Of a stretch of DNA of 64,000 nucleotides, positions 45,801 to 54,644 are shown one piece after another. Both the position numbers and the translations under genes were made by a program. Each line of letters starts with the position of its first letter. The stretch's first letter is position 1. The notes under the pieces were generated by a model. That model saw nothing but the letters and a program-made list of their open reading frames with translations. It was not told the origin of the DNA and ran no database searches. This DNA is from Mumia flava (GTDB taxonomy: Bacteria; Actinomycetota; Actinomycetes; Propionibacteriales; Nocardioidaceae), in assembly GCF_002797495.1 (NCBI RefSeq), contig NZ_PGEZ01000002.1:744001-808000 (forward strand). The letters are read 5' to 3'.

Positions 45801-46694
45801 TCACGAACCCGGCGACGCGACCTCCGCGGGATCGCCGACGGCTCCGCACACGATCGACCGCGCCACGAAGGGTCGTCCGCGGGCGCGCCACTCCCGGGGG
45901 TAGCCCAGGGACACCTCTTCGACGGCCACACCGTCGTAGACCGAAGACCGCGGCATGTGCAGGTGCCCGTGGACGATGGTGTGGATGGGGAAACGCTGGT
46001 GCCAGTCAGAGGTGAGGCGGGTTCCGCACCACATCGGGAGGTGGGGCGAGAACATCCGGCGCGCCGGCTCCTCGATGAGGGGGTAGTGGCCGACCACGAC
46101 CAGCCGTACGCCCGGGCCGACCTCGGCCAGCCGCTTCTCCGTCAGCTCGACACGAGCGCGGCACCACGCCTGACGTGTCGGGTAGGGGTCGGGGTGCAGC
46201 AGGAGCTCGTCGGTGAAGACGTGCCCCGCGTCCCACGCCGCGCGGAGCGCGGTGTCCAGATCGACCGCAGGGTCCCGGAAGGAGTAGTCGTACAGCAGGT
46301 GGACCGGGGCGACCACGAGATCGTGCGCCGGGCCCCGCCACGTCGCGTACTCGTCCTCGGGCGTCAGCACATCGATCGCCCGGCACCTGCGCACGAGGCT
46401 CTCGTAGCGCGCCACCCCACGACTCTGGTCCTCGTCGTGCGGATGCGTCCAGAGCTCATGGTTGCCAGGAGCCCAGATCACCCGGTCGAACCGTCGACGG
46501 AGACCTGCCAGCACCTCCTGGGTGCGTGACGGCGACTCGGACACGTCACCGGCCACGAGCAGCCAGTCGCCCGGGTGCTGCGCTCTCAGCGAGTCGACGA
46601 CGCGCTGGTTCGCCTCGTGCCCGACGTGCAGGTCGCTCACCGCCCACACGTGGGGATGAGTCGGGTCGAGACAGCCCTCACGTGGATCGCTCAC
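45801..46694 (-). CDS. Calcineurin-like metallophosphoesterase
   Basis: 297-aa enzyme. The metal-binding signature is complete: AVSDLHVGHE, LLVAGDVSES, IWAPGNHELW, VVVGHYP and IVHGHLHMP. No signal peptide. Substrate unknown; the family includes DNA, nucleotide and phospholipid hydrolases. The GTG start has an excellent ribosome site, GGAGGGAG, at 6 nt. It follows the glycosylase gene on the same strand with a 64-bp gap and may be co-transcribed with it, which would fit a repair role, but that is only suggestive. Confidence 0.88.
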   Translation of the reverse strand: MSDPREGCLDPTHPHVWAVSDLHVGHEANQRVVDSLRAQHPGDWLLVAGDVSESPSRTQEVLAGLRRRFDRVIWAPGNHELWTHPHDEDQSRGVARYESLVRRCRAIDVLTPEDEYATWRGPAHDLVVAPVHLLYDYSFRDPAVDLDTALRAAWDAGHVFTDELLLHPDPYPTRQAWCRARVELTEKRLAEVGPGVRLVVVGHYPLIEEPARRMFSPHLPMWCGTRLTSDWHQRFPIHTIVHGHLHMPRSSVYDGVAVEEVSLGYPREWRARGRPFVARSIVCGAVGDPAEVASPGS

Positions 46695-46758
46695 GTGTCT
46701 CCCTCCGTCGTCGTCCGTGCCGTCGTCGTCCGTGCCGCAGCCGACGGCACGGGATGGC

Positions 46759-47859
46759 TCAGGACCGTACGACGGGCAGCGCCAGCCACGCCCCCAGCGC
46801 GTCGACCTCCGCATCGACCGCCGCCGCCATCGCGTCGGTGAACGCCTCGTCCTCGTGCACAGCGTTGACACGCAACACCCCTGCCTTCTGGTCCGCGACC
46901 GCGTCGAGCTTCCCGACCAGGCGGTCGTCGAACAGGATCGGGAGGGCGAAGTAGCCCCACCGACGCTTCGCGGCGGGCTTGTACATCTCGAGGCCGTACT
47001 CGAAGTCGAACAGCTCGGTAGCCCGCTTGCGGTCGTGGATCAGCCGGTCGAACGGTGACAGCAGAGCGGCGCGCCCCTCGAACGAGCGCCCGAGATAGAC
47101 CGGGTCGACGCGCCACTCGCCCTTGACCCCCTCCACGACGGCTGCCTCGCCTGCCTCACCGACGTCGTAGGGCTCGACCGGCACCTTCGTCGACTTGGTG
47201 CGCGCGATCCCCAGGGAACGCAGCCGCCGCTCGTTGCGCGAGCGCGCCGCCTCCTCCTCGGCCGGGATGGGATCGTCCGGATACACCCGGCCGGCCAGGT
47301 CCCACAGCCGATCGCGGCCCCGCCGGCCCGCGATCGCCACCTCCCCCAGCTCCGCCATGATCCCGAGCAGGCGGATGACGTTCTGGTCGTTCGTCCAGCC
47401 GGTGGACTTCCACGGAACGACGCAGGTGTCCGGGATGTCGCGTGACGGCAGCGGGCCGTTCGTCGCCAGTCGCTCGAGGATGTCCTGCCGGCATGCGTCG
47501 TTGGCGTGGAGCCAGGCGCGGAACCGCTTCTCCCAGTCGGCGACGGGCGGCCGGTCACGCAAGCACAGCATCTCGGCCCGGTACAGGGCCACGTCCTCCG
47601 CGGGGCGGATCGTCGACCCGACCTCGATGAGCTCGCGGTCGTCCAGGGCCCGGAGCAGGTCTTGTGGCGAGTACGCGCTCCCGAGCCTGCTCCAGGACAC
47701 GAGATCAGCCGACGGGGCGATGGCCGAGGTCGGGTCCAGCTGAAGGAGGGTCAGGTGGCGAACCATGTCGACCAGCTCGGACGGTCGTTCGCGCTGCAGG
47801 AGCTGCGCGCAGATCGCAATCTGCTGCGCATCCGCACGGCTGAGCTTGTGAACGCTCAT
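46759..47859 (-). CDS. HTH_42-fold DNA glycosylase, AlkX/YcaQ type
   Basis: 366-aa protein of the winged-helix DNA-binding family (AlkZ/YcaQ, PF06224). Residues 40-42 read QLD; the QxD triad marks the E. coli YcaQ (AlkX) subgroup that unhooks interstrand crosslinks, while QxQ marks the AlkZ self-resistance subgroup. Other blocks are SWSRLGSAY, the central RLWDLAGRVYP winged-helix part, LLSPFDRLIHDRKRATELFDFEY, and KRRWGYFALPILFDDRLVGKLDA. A GGGAG ribosome site precedes the ATG. It is divergent from the biosynthetic operon, so a protective role for the producer is possible but the QLD type fits general repair better. Confidence 0.85.
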   Translation of the reverse strand: MSVHKLSRADAQQIAICAQLLQRERPSELVDMVRHLTLLQLDPTSAIAPSADLVSWSRLGSAYSPQDLLRALDDRELIEVGSTIRPAEDVALYRAEMLCLRDRPPVADWEKRFRAWLHANDACRQDILERLATNGPLPSRDIPDTCVVPWKSTGWTNDQNVIRLLGIMAELGEVAIAGRRGRDRLWDLAGRVYPDDPIPAEEEAARSRNERRLRSLGIARTKSTKVPVEPYDVGEAGEAAVVEGVKGEWRVDPVYLGRSFEGRAALLSPFDRLIHDRKRATELFDFEYGLEMYKPAAKRRWGYFALPILFDDRLVGKLDAVADQKAGVLRVNAVHEDEAFTDAMAAAVDAEVDALGAWLALPVVRS

Positions 47860-48091
47860 CAGGCTCCCTCTCCGACTACGCAGTCAACCATCACACGTGG
47901 GCACGTCACCGCGGTTCGGTCGTCGACCGGTGTGCTCGAGCAGCCGCCTGAGGCAGCAGGCCGACTGACGGGCTCGACCCGTCGCCGGCGAGACGGCACC
48001 CCTGAGCAGATCGTCGCGCTGCCGCACCGCCCCGTCATGCCGCCCGTTCGGGTGACTACCCCGCGCCAGTCCTGCGAGGTGCGCTAGCGGC
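47860..48091. other. Divergent gap before the biosynthetic operon
   Basis: About 230 bp without a supported gene. It must hold the promoters for the glycosylase gene (minus) and the biosynthetic operon (plus). I see CACACGTG near 47893 but no convincing -10 at 6-7 nt from the ATG at 48092, unlike many genes in the window, so the operon probably has a real 5' leader. Confidence 0.5.
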
Positions 48092-49237
48092 ATGCGCACC
48101 GAGGCACTCGAGCGGGTCACGGTCGACCTTCTCGAGGAGCTCGGTGTCGCCGCGCCCGTCTACCGGCTGGGTGAGCTGGAGCGTCACCACGTACTCGAGC
48201 GCCGCCGCGGGTCCCTCGTCTCCTACGTCGTGGCACGCGACGCGACCGACGGCGCCGTCGGTCTGCTGCCCGTCTACCGGTCGCCGCGACCGTTCGAGCC
48301 CTCGCTGGATCCGGACGCCCTCTTCCCCGGCACCGGTGCCGGAGCGGACGCGACGAGCTCCCCGTTCTCCACGTTGTGCTCGGCCGGCGGCGCCGGGGGC
48401 TACGCGAACCACCTGATGCTCAGGGCAGGGCTCGCGGCCCCTCGCACCGCCCTGGCCGCGCACGCGTTGATCGACGCCGCCCGCGACATCGCCGCGGCAG
48501 CCGGCTGTGCCCGCCTCCTGGTCCCCGACCTCGACCGGACGCAGGCGCGCTGGCTCGCGGAGATCGAGGCCGAGGCGACGGCCGCGTCCACACGGGAGAA
48601 GGCCGTCCTGCCGATCGACTGGAACGACTTCGCCGGCTATCTCGCCGCCCTCCCCCGCAAGCGCAGGTGGCAGGTCCGCCAGGAGCGCCTCGCCTTCGCC
48701 GAGGGCGGCACCGAGGTCCGCGACGAACCGCTGGCGGCGGTGGCGGTCACGCTCGCCCCGCTGCTGGCGCAGACCCAGCGGCGCCACGGCGAGGCCGTGG
48801 ACCCGGCCGCCGCGGAGTTCTACCTCACCATGCTCGCGATGACACCGGGCGCCGTGACGCGCGCACTGGTCGGCTACCGGAAGGGTGAGCCCGTGGCGTT
48901 CTCCGCCGTGGTCCGCTGCGCCGACACCTGGACGGTGCGTGCGGTCGGGCGCGACTACGCCGCTCCGGACCACGCAGAGTACTTCAACCTGACGTACTAC
49001 GAGCCCATCGCGCGCGCGGCCGCCTCGGGCGCCCGCGCGATCGACTTCGGCGTCGGATCGCTGGCGGCGAAGCGGTTCCGCGGATGCCGCCTGCAACCTC
49101 TACGGTCGTTGCTCATCCGCTCCGCGTCGCACAGGCAGCGGAAGTCGCCGCTTTCGGCGACACGACCAACGCTCGGCCGCGCCGTAGCGTCCGAGTCCTC
49201 GCAGGTCGCCGACCGAGGAGGCATCAATGGACCTTGA
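48092..49237 (+). CDS. GNAT/FemAB-like protein at head of biosynthetic operon
   Basis: 381-aa protein of the FemAB-like/peptidogalycan biosynthesis (DUF482-type) GNAT superfamily. Key parts: LDWNDFAGYLAALPRKRRWQVRQE-like block near residues 185-205 (IDWNDFAGYLAALPRKRRWQ), and the C-terminal YYEPIARAAASGARAIDFG and GSLAAKRFRGCRLQPLRS typical of the family. These proteins transfer acyl or aminoacyl groups, some from aminoacyl-tRNA. It overlaps the PKS gene by 11 nt and so belongs to the operon. The C-terminal 25 residues beyond the core are Ser/Arg-rich and may only be a run-on into the PKS ribosome site. Confidence 0.75.
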   Translation: MRTEALERVTVDLLEELGVAAPVYRLGELERHHVLERRRGSLVSYVVARDATDGAVGLLPVYRSPRPFEPSLDPDALFPGTGAGADATSSPFSTLCSAGGAGGYANHLMLRAGLAAPRTALAAHALIDAARDIAAAAGCARLLVPDLDRTQARWLAEIEAEATAASTREKAVLPIDWNDFAGYLAALPRKRRWQVRQERLAFAEGGTEVRDEPLAAVAVTLAPLLAQTQRRHGEAVDPAAAEFYLTMLAMTPGAVTRALVGYRKGEPVAFSAVVRCADTWTVRAVGRDYAAPDHAEYFNLTYYEPIARAAASGARAIDFGVGSLAAKRFRGCRLQPLRSLLIRSASHRQRKSPLSATRPTLGRAVASESSQVADRGGINGP

Positions 49238-52200
49238 CGATGCGATCGCGGTGGTCGGAGTCGCGGCGAACGTCCCCGGCGCGTCCGACGTCGACGCGTT
49301 CTGGATGAACCTCGCGCGCGGCGTGGAGTCCGTGACGGTGCTGAGCGACGAGCAGCTGCGAGACCACGGCGTCCCGGAGGAACGGCTGGCGGACCCGGCG
49401 TACGTGAAGGCGGCCGCCATGGTGGAGGACGCCGCGGGGTTCGATGCGGACCTGTTCGGCATGACGGCTCGCGAGGCACAGGCGTGCGACCCCCAGATCC
49501 GGCTGTTCCTCGAGGCCGCCCACGCGGCGATCGAGAGCGCCGGCTACGACCCGACGACGATCAGCGCCGGCACCGGCGTCTTCGCGTCCTCCGGCGCGCC
49601 GCTGTACCACGAGCACCACCTCCGGCCCCAGGCGGACGCGGCAGGCTTCCCGCTCTCGGGTCTGGTGACGCTCAACCACGGCGGCTACATCGCCACGATG
49701 GCCTCGTACACCCTCGACCTGCACGGCCCCAGCGTGACCGTGCAGACCGCGTGCTCGAGCACCCTCGTCGCGGTGCACCTGGCCTGCCAGTCGCTGCGGA
49801 CCGGTGACTGCGACACCGCGATCGTCGGCGGAGCCAGCATCGACTTCCCCCTCGGCCACGGCTACCTCTGGTCCGACGGGGGGGTCCAGTCGCGCAGCGG
49901 ACACTGCCGCCCGTTCGACGCCGACGCCGACGGCACCGTGTTCGGTGCAGGGGCGTGCGCCGTGGTGCTGAAGCCGCTGGCCGACGCGCTCGCGGACCAC
50001 GACCACGTGCGTGCCGTGATCCGCGGCAGCGCGGTCAACAACGACGGCGCCGACAAGGTGAGCTTCGGTGCCCCGAGCGCCGCAGCCCAGCGCGCCGTCG
50101 TCATGGAGGCGCTGTCGGTCGCCGACGTGGATCCGGGCGAGATCTCTTACGTCGAGACCCACGGCACGGGGACGGTCGTCGGCGACCCGATCGAGGTCCG
50201 CGCGCTGGCCGATGCCTTCACCGGTCTCGCGGACGAGCCGCTTCCCGCCGGCAACTGTGCGATCGGGTCGGTCAAGGGCAACATCGGGCACCTGGGCCCG
50301 GTCGCCGGGCTGGCCGGCTTCATCAAGACCGTGCTCGCGCTGGAGCACGAACAGCTGCCGGCGAGCATCAACGTCCGCGCCCCCAACCCGCGGCTGGACC
50401 TGCCGTCCACCCCGTTCCGGATCCAGGACCGCCTCGCCACCTGGGCGCGAGACCCGCAACGGCCACGGCGCGCGGCCGTGACCTCGACGGGGATCGGCGG
50501 CGCGAACGCCCACGTCGTGCTGGAGGAAGCGCCGCCGCGGGCCACGTCCCGTCACGAGGAGGAGCCCCGCCTGGTGGTGTGGTCGGGTCCGACCCTCGAC
50601 GCCGAGCGCGAGGTGCGCGCCGAGCTCGCCGAGTCGTTCGTCCAGCAGGGCGAGGCGACGTTCGCCGACGCGGTGGCCACCCTGCAGCACGGCCGCCAGA
50701 CCCACTCGGTCCGGGCGGCCGCGGTGTGCACCAGCGCCCACGACGGTGCCGCAACCCTGAGGGAGGACGACGGCGAGAGGATCGTCGTCTCGCGACAGCC
50801 GGTGACCGACGCGCCATCGGTCTGTCTGCTGTTTCCCGGCCAGGGCTCCCAGCAGGTGACGATGGCCCGGGGCCTCTACCGCCGGGTGCCGGTGTTCGCA
50901 CACGCCCTCGACGAGTGGTTGGAGCGGCTCGACTCGCCCGACCTGCGGCTCCGGGAGTGCTGGCTCGGGAACGCCGGGCTCGACATCACCGACACCGCCC
51001 GCGCCCAACCGCTGCTGTTCGCCGTCGAGCTCGCCCTGGCGCACCTGTGGCAACGGGCGGGCGTCCGCCCTGCCGCGCTGCTCGGGCACAGCCTCGGCGA
51101 GCTGTCCGCCGCGACCGTCGCGGGGATCTTCGAGCCCGACGACGCCGCCTCCGTCGTCCTCGCCCGCGGGGCCGCGATGCGCGACCACGCGGCGGGCGGC
51201 GGCATGCTGGCCGCCGCTGTCGGTGCCGATGCCGTGGACGACCTCCTCGCCGGCACGGTCACGGTCGCCGTGATCAACCGGGACGACCAGGTCGTGCTGT
51301 CGGGGTCCGACGACGATCTCGCCGACGTGGCCGCCGAGCTCACCGATCGCGGCGTCGCGTGCACGCGGCTGCCCACCTCCGGGGCGTTCCACACCCCCTT
51401 GCTCCGCGACGCCGCTGTCGCGTTCGGGAAGGCCTTCGACGGCGTGTCCCTCGCTCCCCCGTCGCTACCCGTCTACTCGGCCGCCAGCGGCCGGCTGATC
51501 TCGGCGGAGGAGGCCGTCGAGCCGGCCTTCTGGCTCGACCAGCTCACCGAGCCCGTGCGGTTCGCCACCGCGTTCGACGCACTCGTGGAGACGCCGCCCG
51601 GCGTCCTGCTGGAGGTCGGCCCCGGACAGGTGCTCACCGACCTCGCCCGCCGCCACCCACACGTGCGCGACGGCTCGGTCGACGTCGTGCCGACGCTGCC
51701 GCGCCGGAGCGGGACCGCCGCCGGCGACCCGGACGAGGACGTGGTGGCGGCGCTGGCCGCCGCGGCACGACTCTGGACGGCCGGGACCGACCTCTCGTGG
51801 GAGGCGCTGGGGCAGTCGCCGCTGCGGCACCGGGTCCCGCTCCCGGGATACCCGTACCAGCGCGCGCGCCACTGGGTCGACGCGCCGGCGGCCCCGGCGA
51901 CCCCGTCGACCGCCGCCCCCGTCGTACAGGCGCCCGCTCCCGCGCCCCGTCCCGCGGCCGCCGCCGAGCCCGCCACCCCGTTCTCGATGATCTCGTGGCT
52001 GCCGTCGGCCGGCGGCCCGCCGCACCTCACCCGCGCCGGCACGACGGCCGTCGTCTTCCTCCCGGCGGACGACGTTCGCGCCGACGACGTGCTGGCGGCG
52101 CTGGAGCGTGCCGAGGTGCGCACGGTCCCGGTCCGCGCGACGCCCTCCTCCGGGCAGGAGGGGCCCGACCTCGTCGCCCGGCCCGGCAACGCGGCCGACG

Positions 52201-54644
52201 TCCGGCGCGTGTTCGACGAGCTGGCCGACCGCGGCACGGACGTCGACCTGATCGTGCACGCCACCGCTGCCGCCCCCTGGTCGCCCGCCTCCACGGCCAC
52301 CGTCGACGAGCAGCTCGAGGCGAGCTTCTTCGACGTGCTCGCGGTGGTCCAGCACGGGCTGCGCACCGGCGCGACGGGCCGCGCGCCGGAGCTCGTCGCA
52401 CTCACGTCGGGCGCAGTCGACGTGTCCGGCGCCGAGGCCGTCGACCCCGTGAAGGCGAGCATCCACGGCCTGGTCCGGACCCTGGCCGCCGAGCTGCCGT
52501 GGCAGCGGTGCAAGGTCGTCGACGTCTCTGCGACGACTCCCGTCGACGAGCTGCGTGAGGAGCTCTGCCGCACCGACGAGCACGGCGTCGTCGCACTGCG
52601 CGGGCGGCACCGCTGGGTGCCGGTGGAGACACCGCTGCAGGTCGCACCGAGCCGTCCGTCGATCCTGCGCTCGGGCGGCGTGTACGTCCTCACGGGCGGG
52701 ATGGGCGGCCTCGGCCTCACGATCGCGAGAGGGCTGGCGGCCACCGGGACCCGCCCGAGGATCGCGCTGCTCGGCCGCCGCGTCCCCCCGGACGGCGAGC
52801 CCGTCGACACGTGGTCCGCCGAGGTCGCGGACGCCGTCACGGAGGCCACCTCGCGGGGTGCGGAGGTCCGGCTCCTCTCCTGCGACGTCGGCGATCCGCG
52901 CGATGTGCGCCGCGCCCTCGACGTCGTCGCCGCCACCCTCGGGCCGGTCCGGGGTCTCCTCCATCTCGCCGGGGTCGCGGGCGACGGGATCCTCCAGGTC
53001 CGCGACCCGCAGCGAGCCGCGGAGGTGCTGCGCCCGAAGGTGCGCGGCACCTTCGCCCTCGCCGAGGCGCTCGCGGACCGGGCCCCGCTCGACTGGGTCG
53101 CGCTGTTCTCCAGCCGCGCGGCCGTCGACGGGCTCGTCGGGAGCGGCGACTACGCCGCCGCGAACGCCGTCCTGGAACGGTGCGCGAGCGTCGACCTGTT
53201 CCCCGCCGAGCGGGTGCTGAGCATCGGCTACCCGAGCTGGACGACCGTCGGCATGGCGAGCCGTCCCGGGGGCGCGTCGGGCGTCGGCGAGCTCCGCCGG
53301 ACCACCCGCCTCGCCGCGGAGGACACGTGGGCGCTCGACGAGCACCGGCTCGACGGCACCCCCGTCCTTCCAGGCACGGCCACCCTCGACCTCGTCGTGC
53401 GCGCCGCCGCGCAGACCCTGCCCTCGGACGACGACCAGGCGCTGGTGCTGTCCGACGTGGCCTTCGTCGCGCCCCTGGTCGCACGCCAGGCGCGACGCGT
53501 CGACGTCGTCCTCGTCGCCGAGGACGGCCGTCATCGCTTCGAGGTGCGCTCCCAGCCCGAGCACGACACGACGGCACCGTGGGTCACGCATGCCACGGGC
53601 GGGGTCGGGCGGCGGGCCGCGGAGCCGGCGACGTGCGACCTCGCAGCGCTGCGGGAGGCGACCCGGCCGGTGACGGAGCCCGGCCCCGGGAGGTTCTCGC
53701 TCGGCCCGCGGTGGGACTCGGTCCACGAGGTCCGCGACGGCGAGCACGAGCGGCTCGTCGGCCTGCGGCTCTCAGCACCCTTCGCCGCCGACCTCGACGC
53801 GCACCCGCTTCACCCGGCCCTGCTCGACCTGGCCACCTCCGCCGCGCGCGGCTGCCCCGGCCCGGGCCCGGCCGACGACCCCGACGAGCCGTACGTGCCG
53901 TTCCACTACCGCTCGCTCACGGTCTTCGCGCCGCTGCAGGCCGAGGTCGTCGCCCACGTCCGCAGCCAGGGCGTCCGCCCCGGGCACCTGGTGGCAGACG
54001 TCGACGTGTTCGGGACCGACGGCCGCATCCTGGTCGCCGTCGAGGGCTTCACGATGCGGCGGGTCGACCGGGACGCCTTCGCCGACGGCCTCGACGCGAC
54101 GTCGGCCGACTCCCCCGAGCCCGTCGGGATCGACCCCGAGGTCGGGATCGACATGCTGATGACCCTGCTGGCGTCGCGGACGCCGGAGAACGTGATCGTC
54201 CGCCCGCACCGCGGCGGCCGACCCGTCCCGCTGAGCGGGTCGGAGTCACCGGCGGCGCCCGCCGTCCCGCGCCCCGTCACTCCGCCGGCGCCTGCGGTGC
54301 CCGCGGCCCCGGCCGCCGACGCTCCTGCCGTCACGGCCCCCGCCGCCTCGCCACCCGCCGCCGCGCCACCCGCCGCTGCGCCACCCGCCTCCACGCCTCC
54401 CGCCGCCGAGCCCGCGCGCTCGACGTCGGATCGCCTGCGCGAGCTGTGGGCGCACACCCTGGGCAACGACCGGATCGAGCTCGACGACGACTTCTTCGAC
54501 CTCGGCGGGAACTCGCTCACCGCGATCGAGCTGATGTCGCAGATCCGGGAGCGGTTCGAGGTCGAGCTGAGCGTCGGGTTCCTCTTCGAGGCCCCCACCC
54601 TCGCCGAGCTCAGCGACGTGATCGACGAGCGGCTGCGACGATGA
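49227..54644 (+). CDS. Type I polyketide synthase, KS-AT-KR-DH-ACP
   Basis: 1805-aa multidomain enzyme. KS (about 5-430): Cys176 in TACSST, His312 in HGTGT, His355 in GNIGH, all present. AT (about 535-830): Ser622 in GHSLGE; the specificity motif is GAFH (His722), which suggests malonyl-CoA. A pseudo-Rossmann structural region (about 915-1140) precedes KR (about 1150-1345; TGGMGGLG, Tyr1309, Asn1313). A DH-like double hotdog (about 1360-1620) follows, with His1373 in HRLDGTPVLP and Asp1534 in HPALLD. After a long Pro/Ala linker comes the ACP with Ser1763 in GGNSL. Order KR before DH is unusual for modular PKS. No TE. ATG has GAGGAGG upstream. Confidence 0.93.
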   Translation: MDLDDAIAVVGVAANVPGASDVDAFWMNLARGVESVTVLSDEQLRDHGVPEERLADPAYVKAAAMVEDAAGFDADLFGMTAREAQACDPQIRLFLEAAHAAIESAGYDPTTISAGTGVFASSGAPLYHEHHLRPQADAAGFPLSGLVTLNHGGYIATMASYTLDLHGPSVTVQTACSSTLVAVHLACQSLRTGDCDTAIVGGASIDFPLGHGYLWSDGGVQSRSGHCRPFDADADGTVFGAGACAVVLKPLADALADHDHVRAVIRGSAVNNDGADKVSFGAPSAAAQRAVVMEALSVADVDPGEISYVETHGTGTVVGDPIEVRALADAFTGLADEPLPAGNCAIGSVKGNIGHLGPVAGLAGFIKTVLALEHEQLPASINVRAPNPRLDLPSTPFRIQDRLATWARDPQRPRRAAVTSTGIGGANAHVVLEEAPPRATSRHEEEPRLVVWSGPTLDAEREVRAELAESFVQQGEATFADAVATLQHGRQTHSVRAAAVCTSAHDGAATLREDDGERIVVSRQPVTDAPSVCLLFPGQGSQQVTMARGLYRRVPVFAHALDEWLERLDSPDLRLRECWLGNAGLDITDTARAQPLLFAVELALAHLWQRAGVRPAALLGHSLGELSAATVAGIFEPDDAASVVLARGAAMRDHAAGGGMLAAAVGADAVDDLLAGTVTVAVINRDDQVVLSGSDDDLADVAAELTDRGVACTRLPTSGAFHTPLLRDAAVAFGKAFDGVSLAPPSLPVYSAASGRLISAEEAVEPAFWLDQLTEPVRFATAFDALVETPPGVLLEVGPGQVLTDLARRHPHVRDGSVDVVPTLPRRSGTAAGDPDEDVVAALAAAARLWTAGTDLSWEALGQSPLRHRVPLPGYPYQRARHWVDAPAAPATPSTAAPVVQAPAPAPRPAAAAEPATPFSMISWLPSAGGPPHLTRAGTTAVVFLPADDVRADDVLAALERAEVRTVPVRATPSSGQEGPDLVARPGNAADVRRVFDELADRGTDVDLIVHATAAAPWSPASTATVDEQLEASFFDVLAVVQHGLRTGATGRAPELVALTSGAVDVSGAEAVDPVKASIHGLVRTLAAELPWQRCKVVDVSATTPVDELREELCRTDEHGVVALRGRHRWVPVETPLQVAPSRPSILRSGGVYVLTGGMGGLGLTIARGLAATGTRPRIALLGRRVPPDGEPVDTWSAEVADAVTEATSRGAEVRLLSCDVGDPRDVRRALDVVAATLGPVRGLLHLAGVAGDGILQVRDPQRAAEVLRPKVRGTFALAEALADRAPLDWVALFSSRAAVDGLVGSGDYAAANAVLERCASVDLFPAERVLSIGYPSWTTVGMASRPGGASGVGELRRTTRLAAEDTWALDEHRLDGTPVLPGTATLDLVVRAAAQTLPSDDDQALVLSDVAFVAPLVARQARRVDVVLVAEDGRHRFEVRSQPEHDTTAPWVTHATGGVGRRAAEPATCDLAALREATRPVTEPGPGRFSLGPRWDSVHEVRDGEHERLVGLRLSAPFAADLDAHPLHPALLDLATSAARGCPGPGPADDPDEPYVPFHYRSLTVFAPLQAEVVAHVRSQGVRPGHLVADVDVFGTDGRILVAVEGFTMRRVDRDAFADGLDATSADSPEPVGIDPEVGIDMLMTLLASRTPENVIVRPHRGGRPVPLSGSESPAAPAVPRPVTPPAPAVPAAPAADAPAVTAPAASPPAAAPPAAAPPASTPPAAEPARSTSDRLRELWAHTLGNDRIELDDDFFDLGGNSLTAIELMSQIRERFEVELSVGFLFEAPTLAELSDVIDERLRR

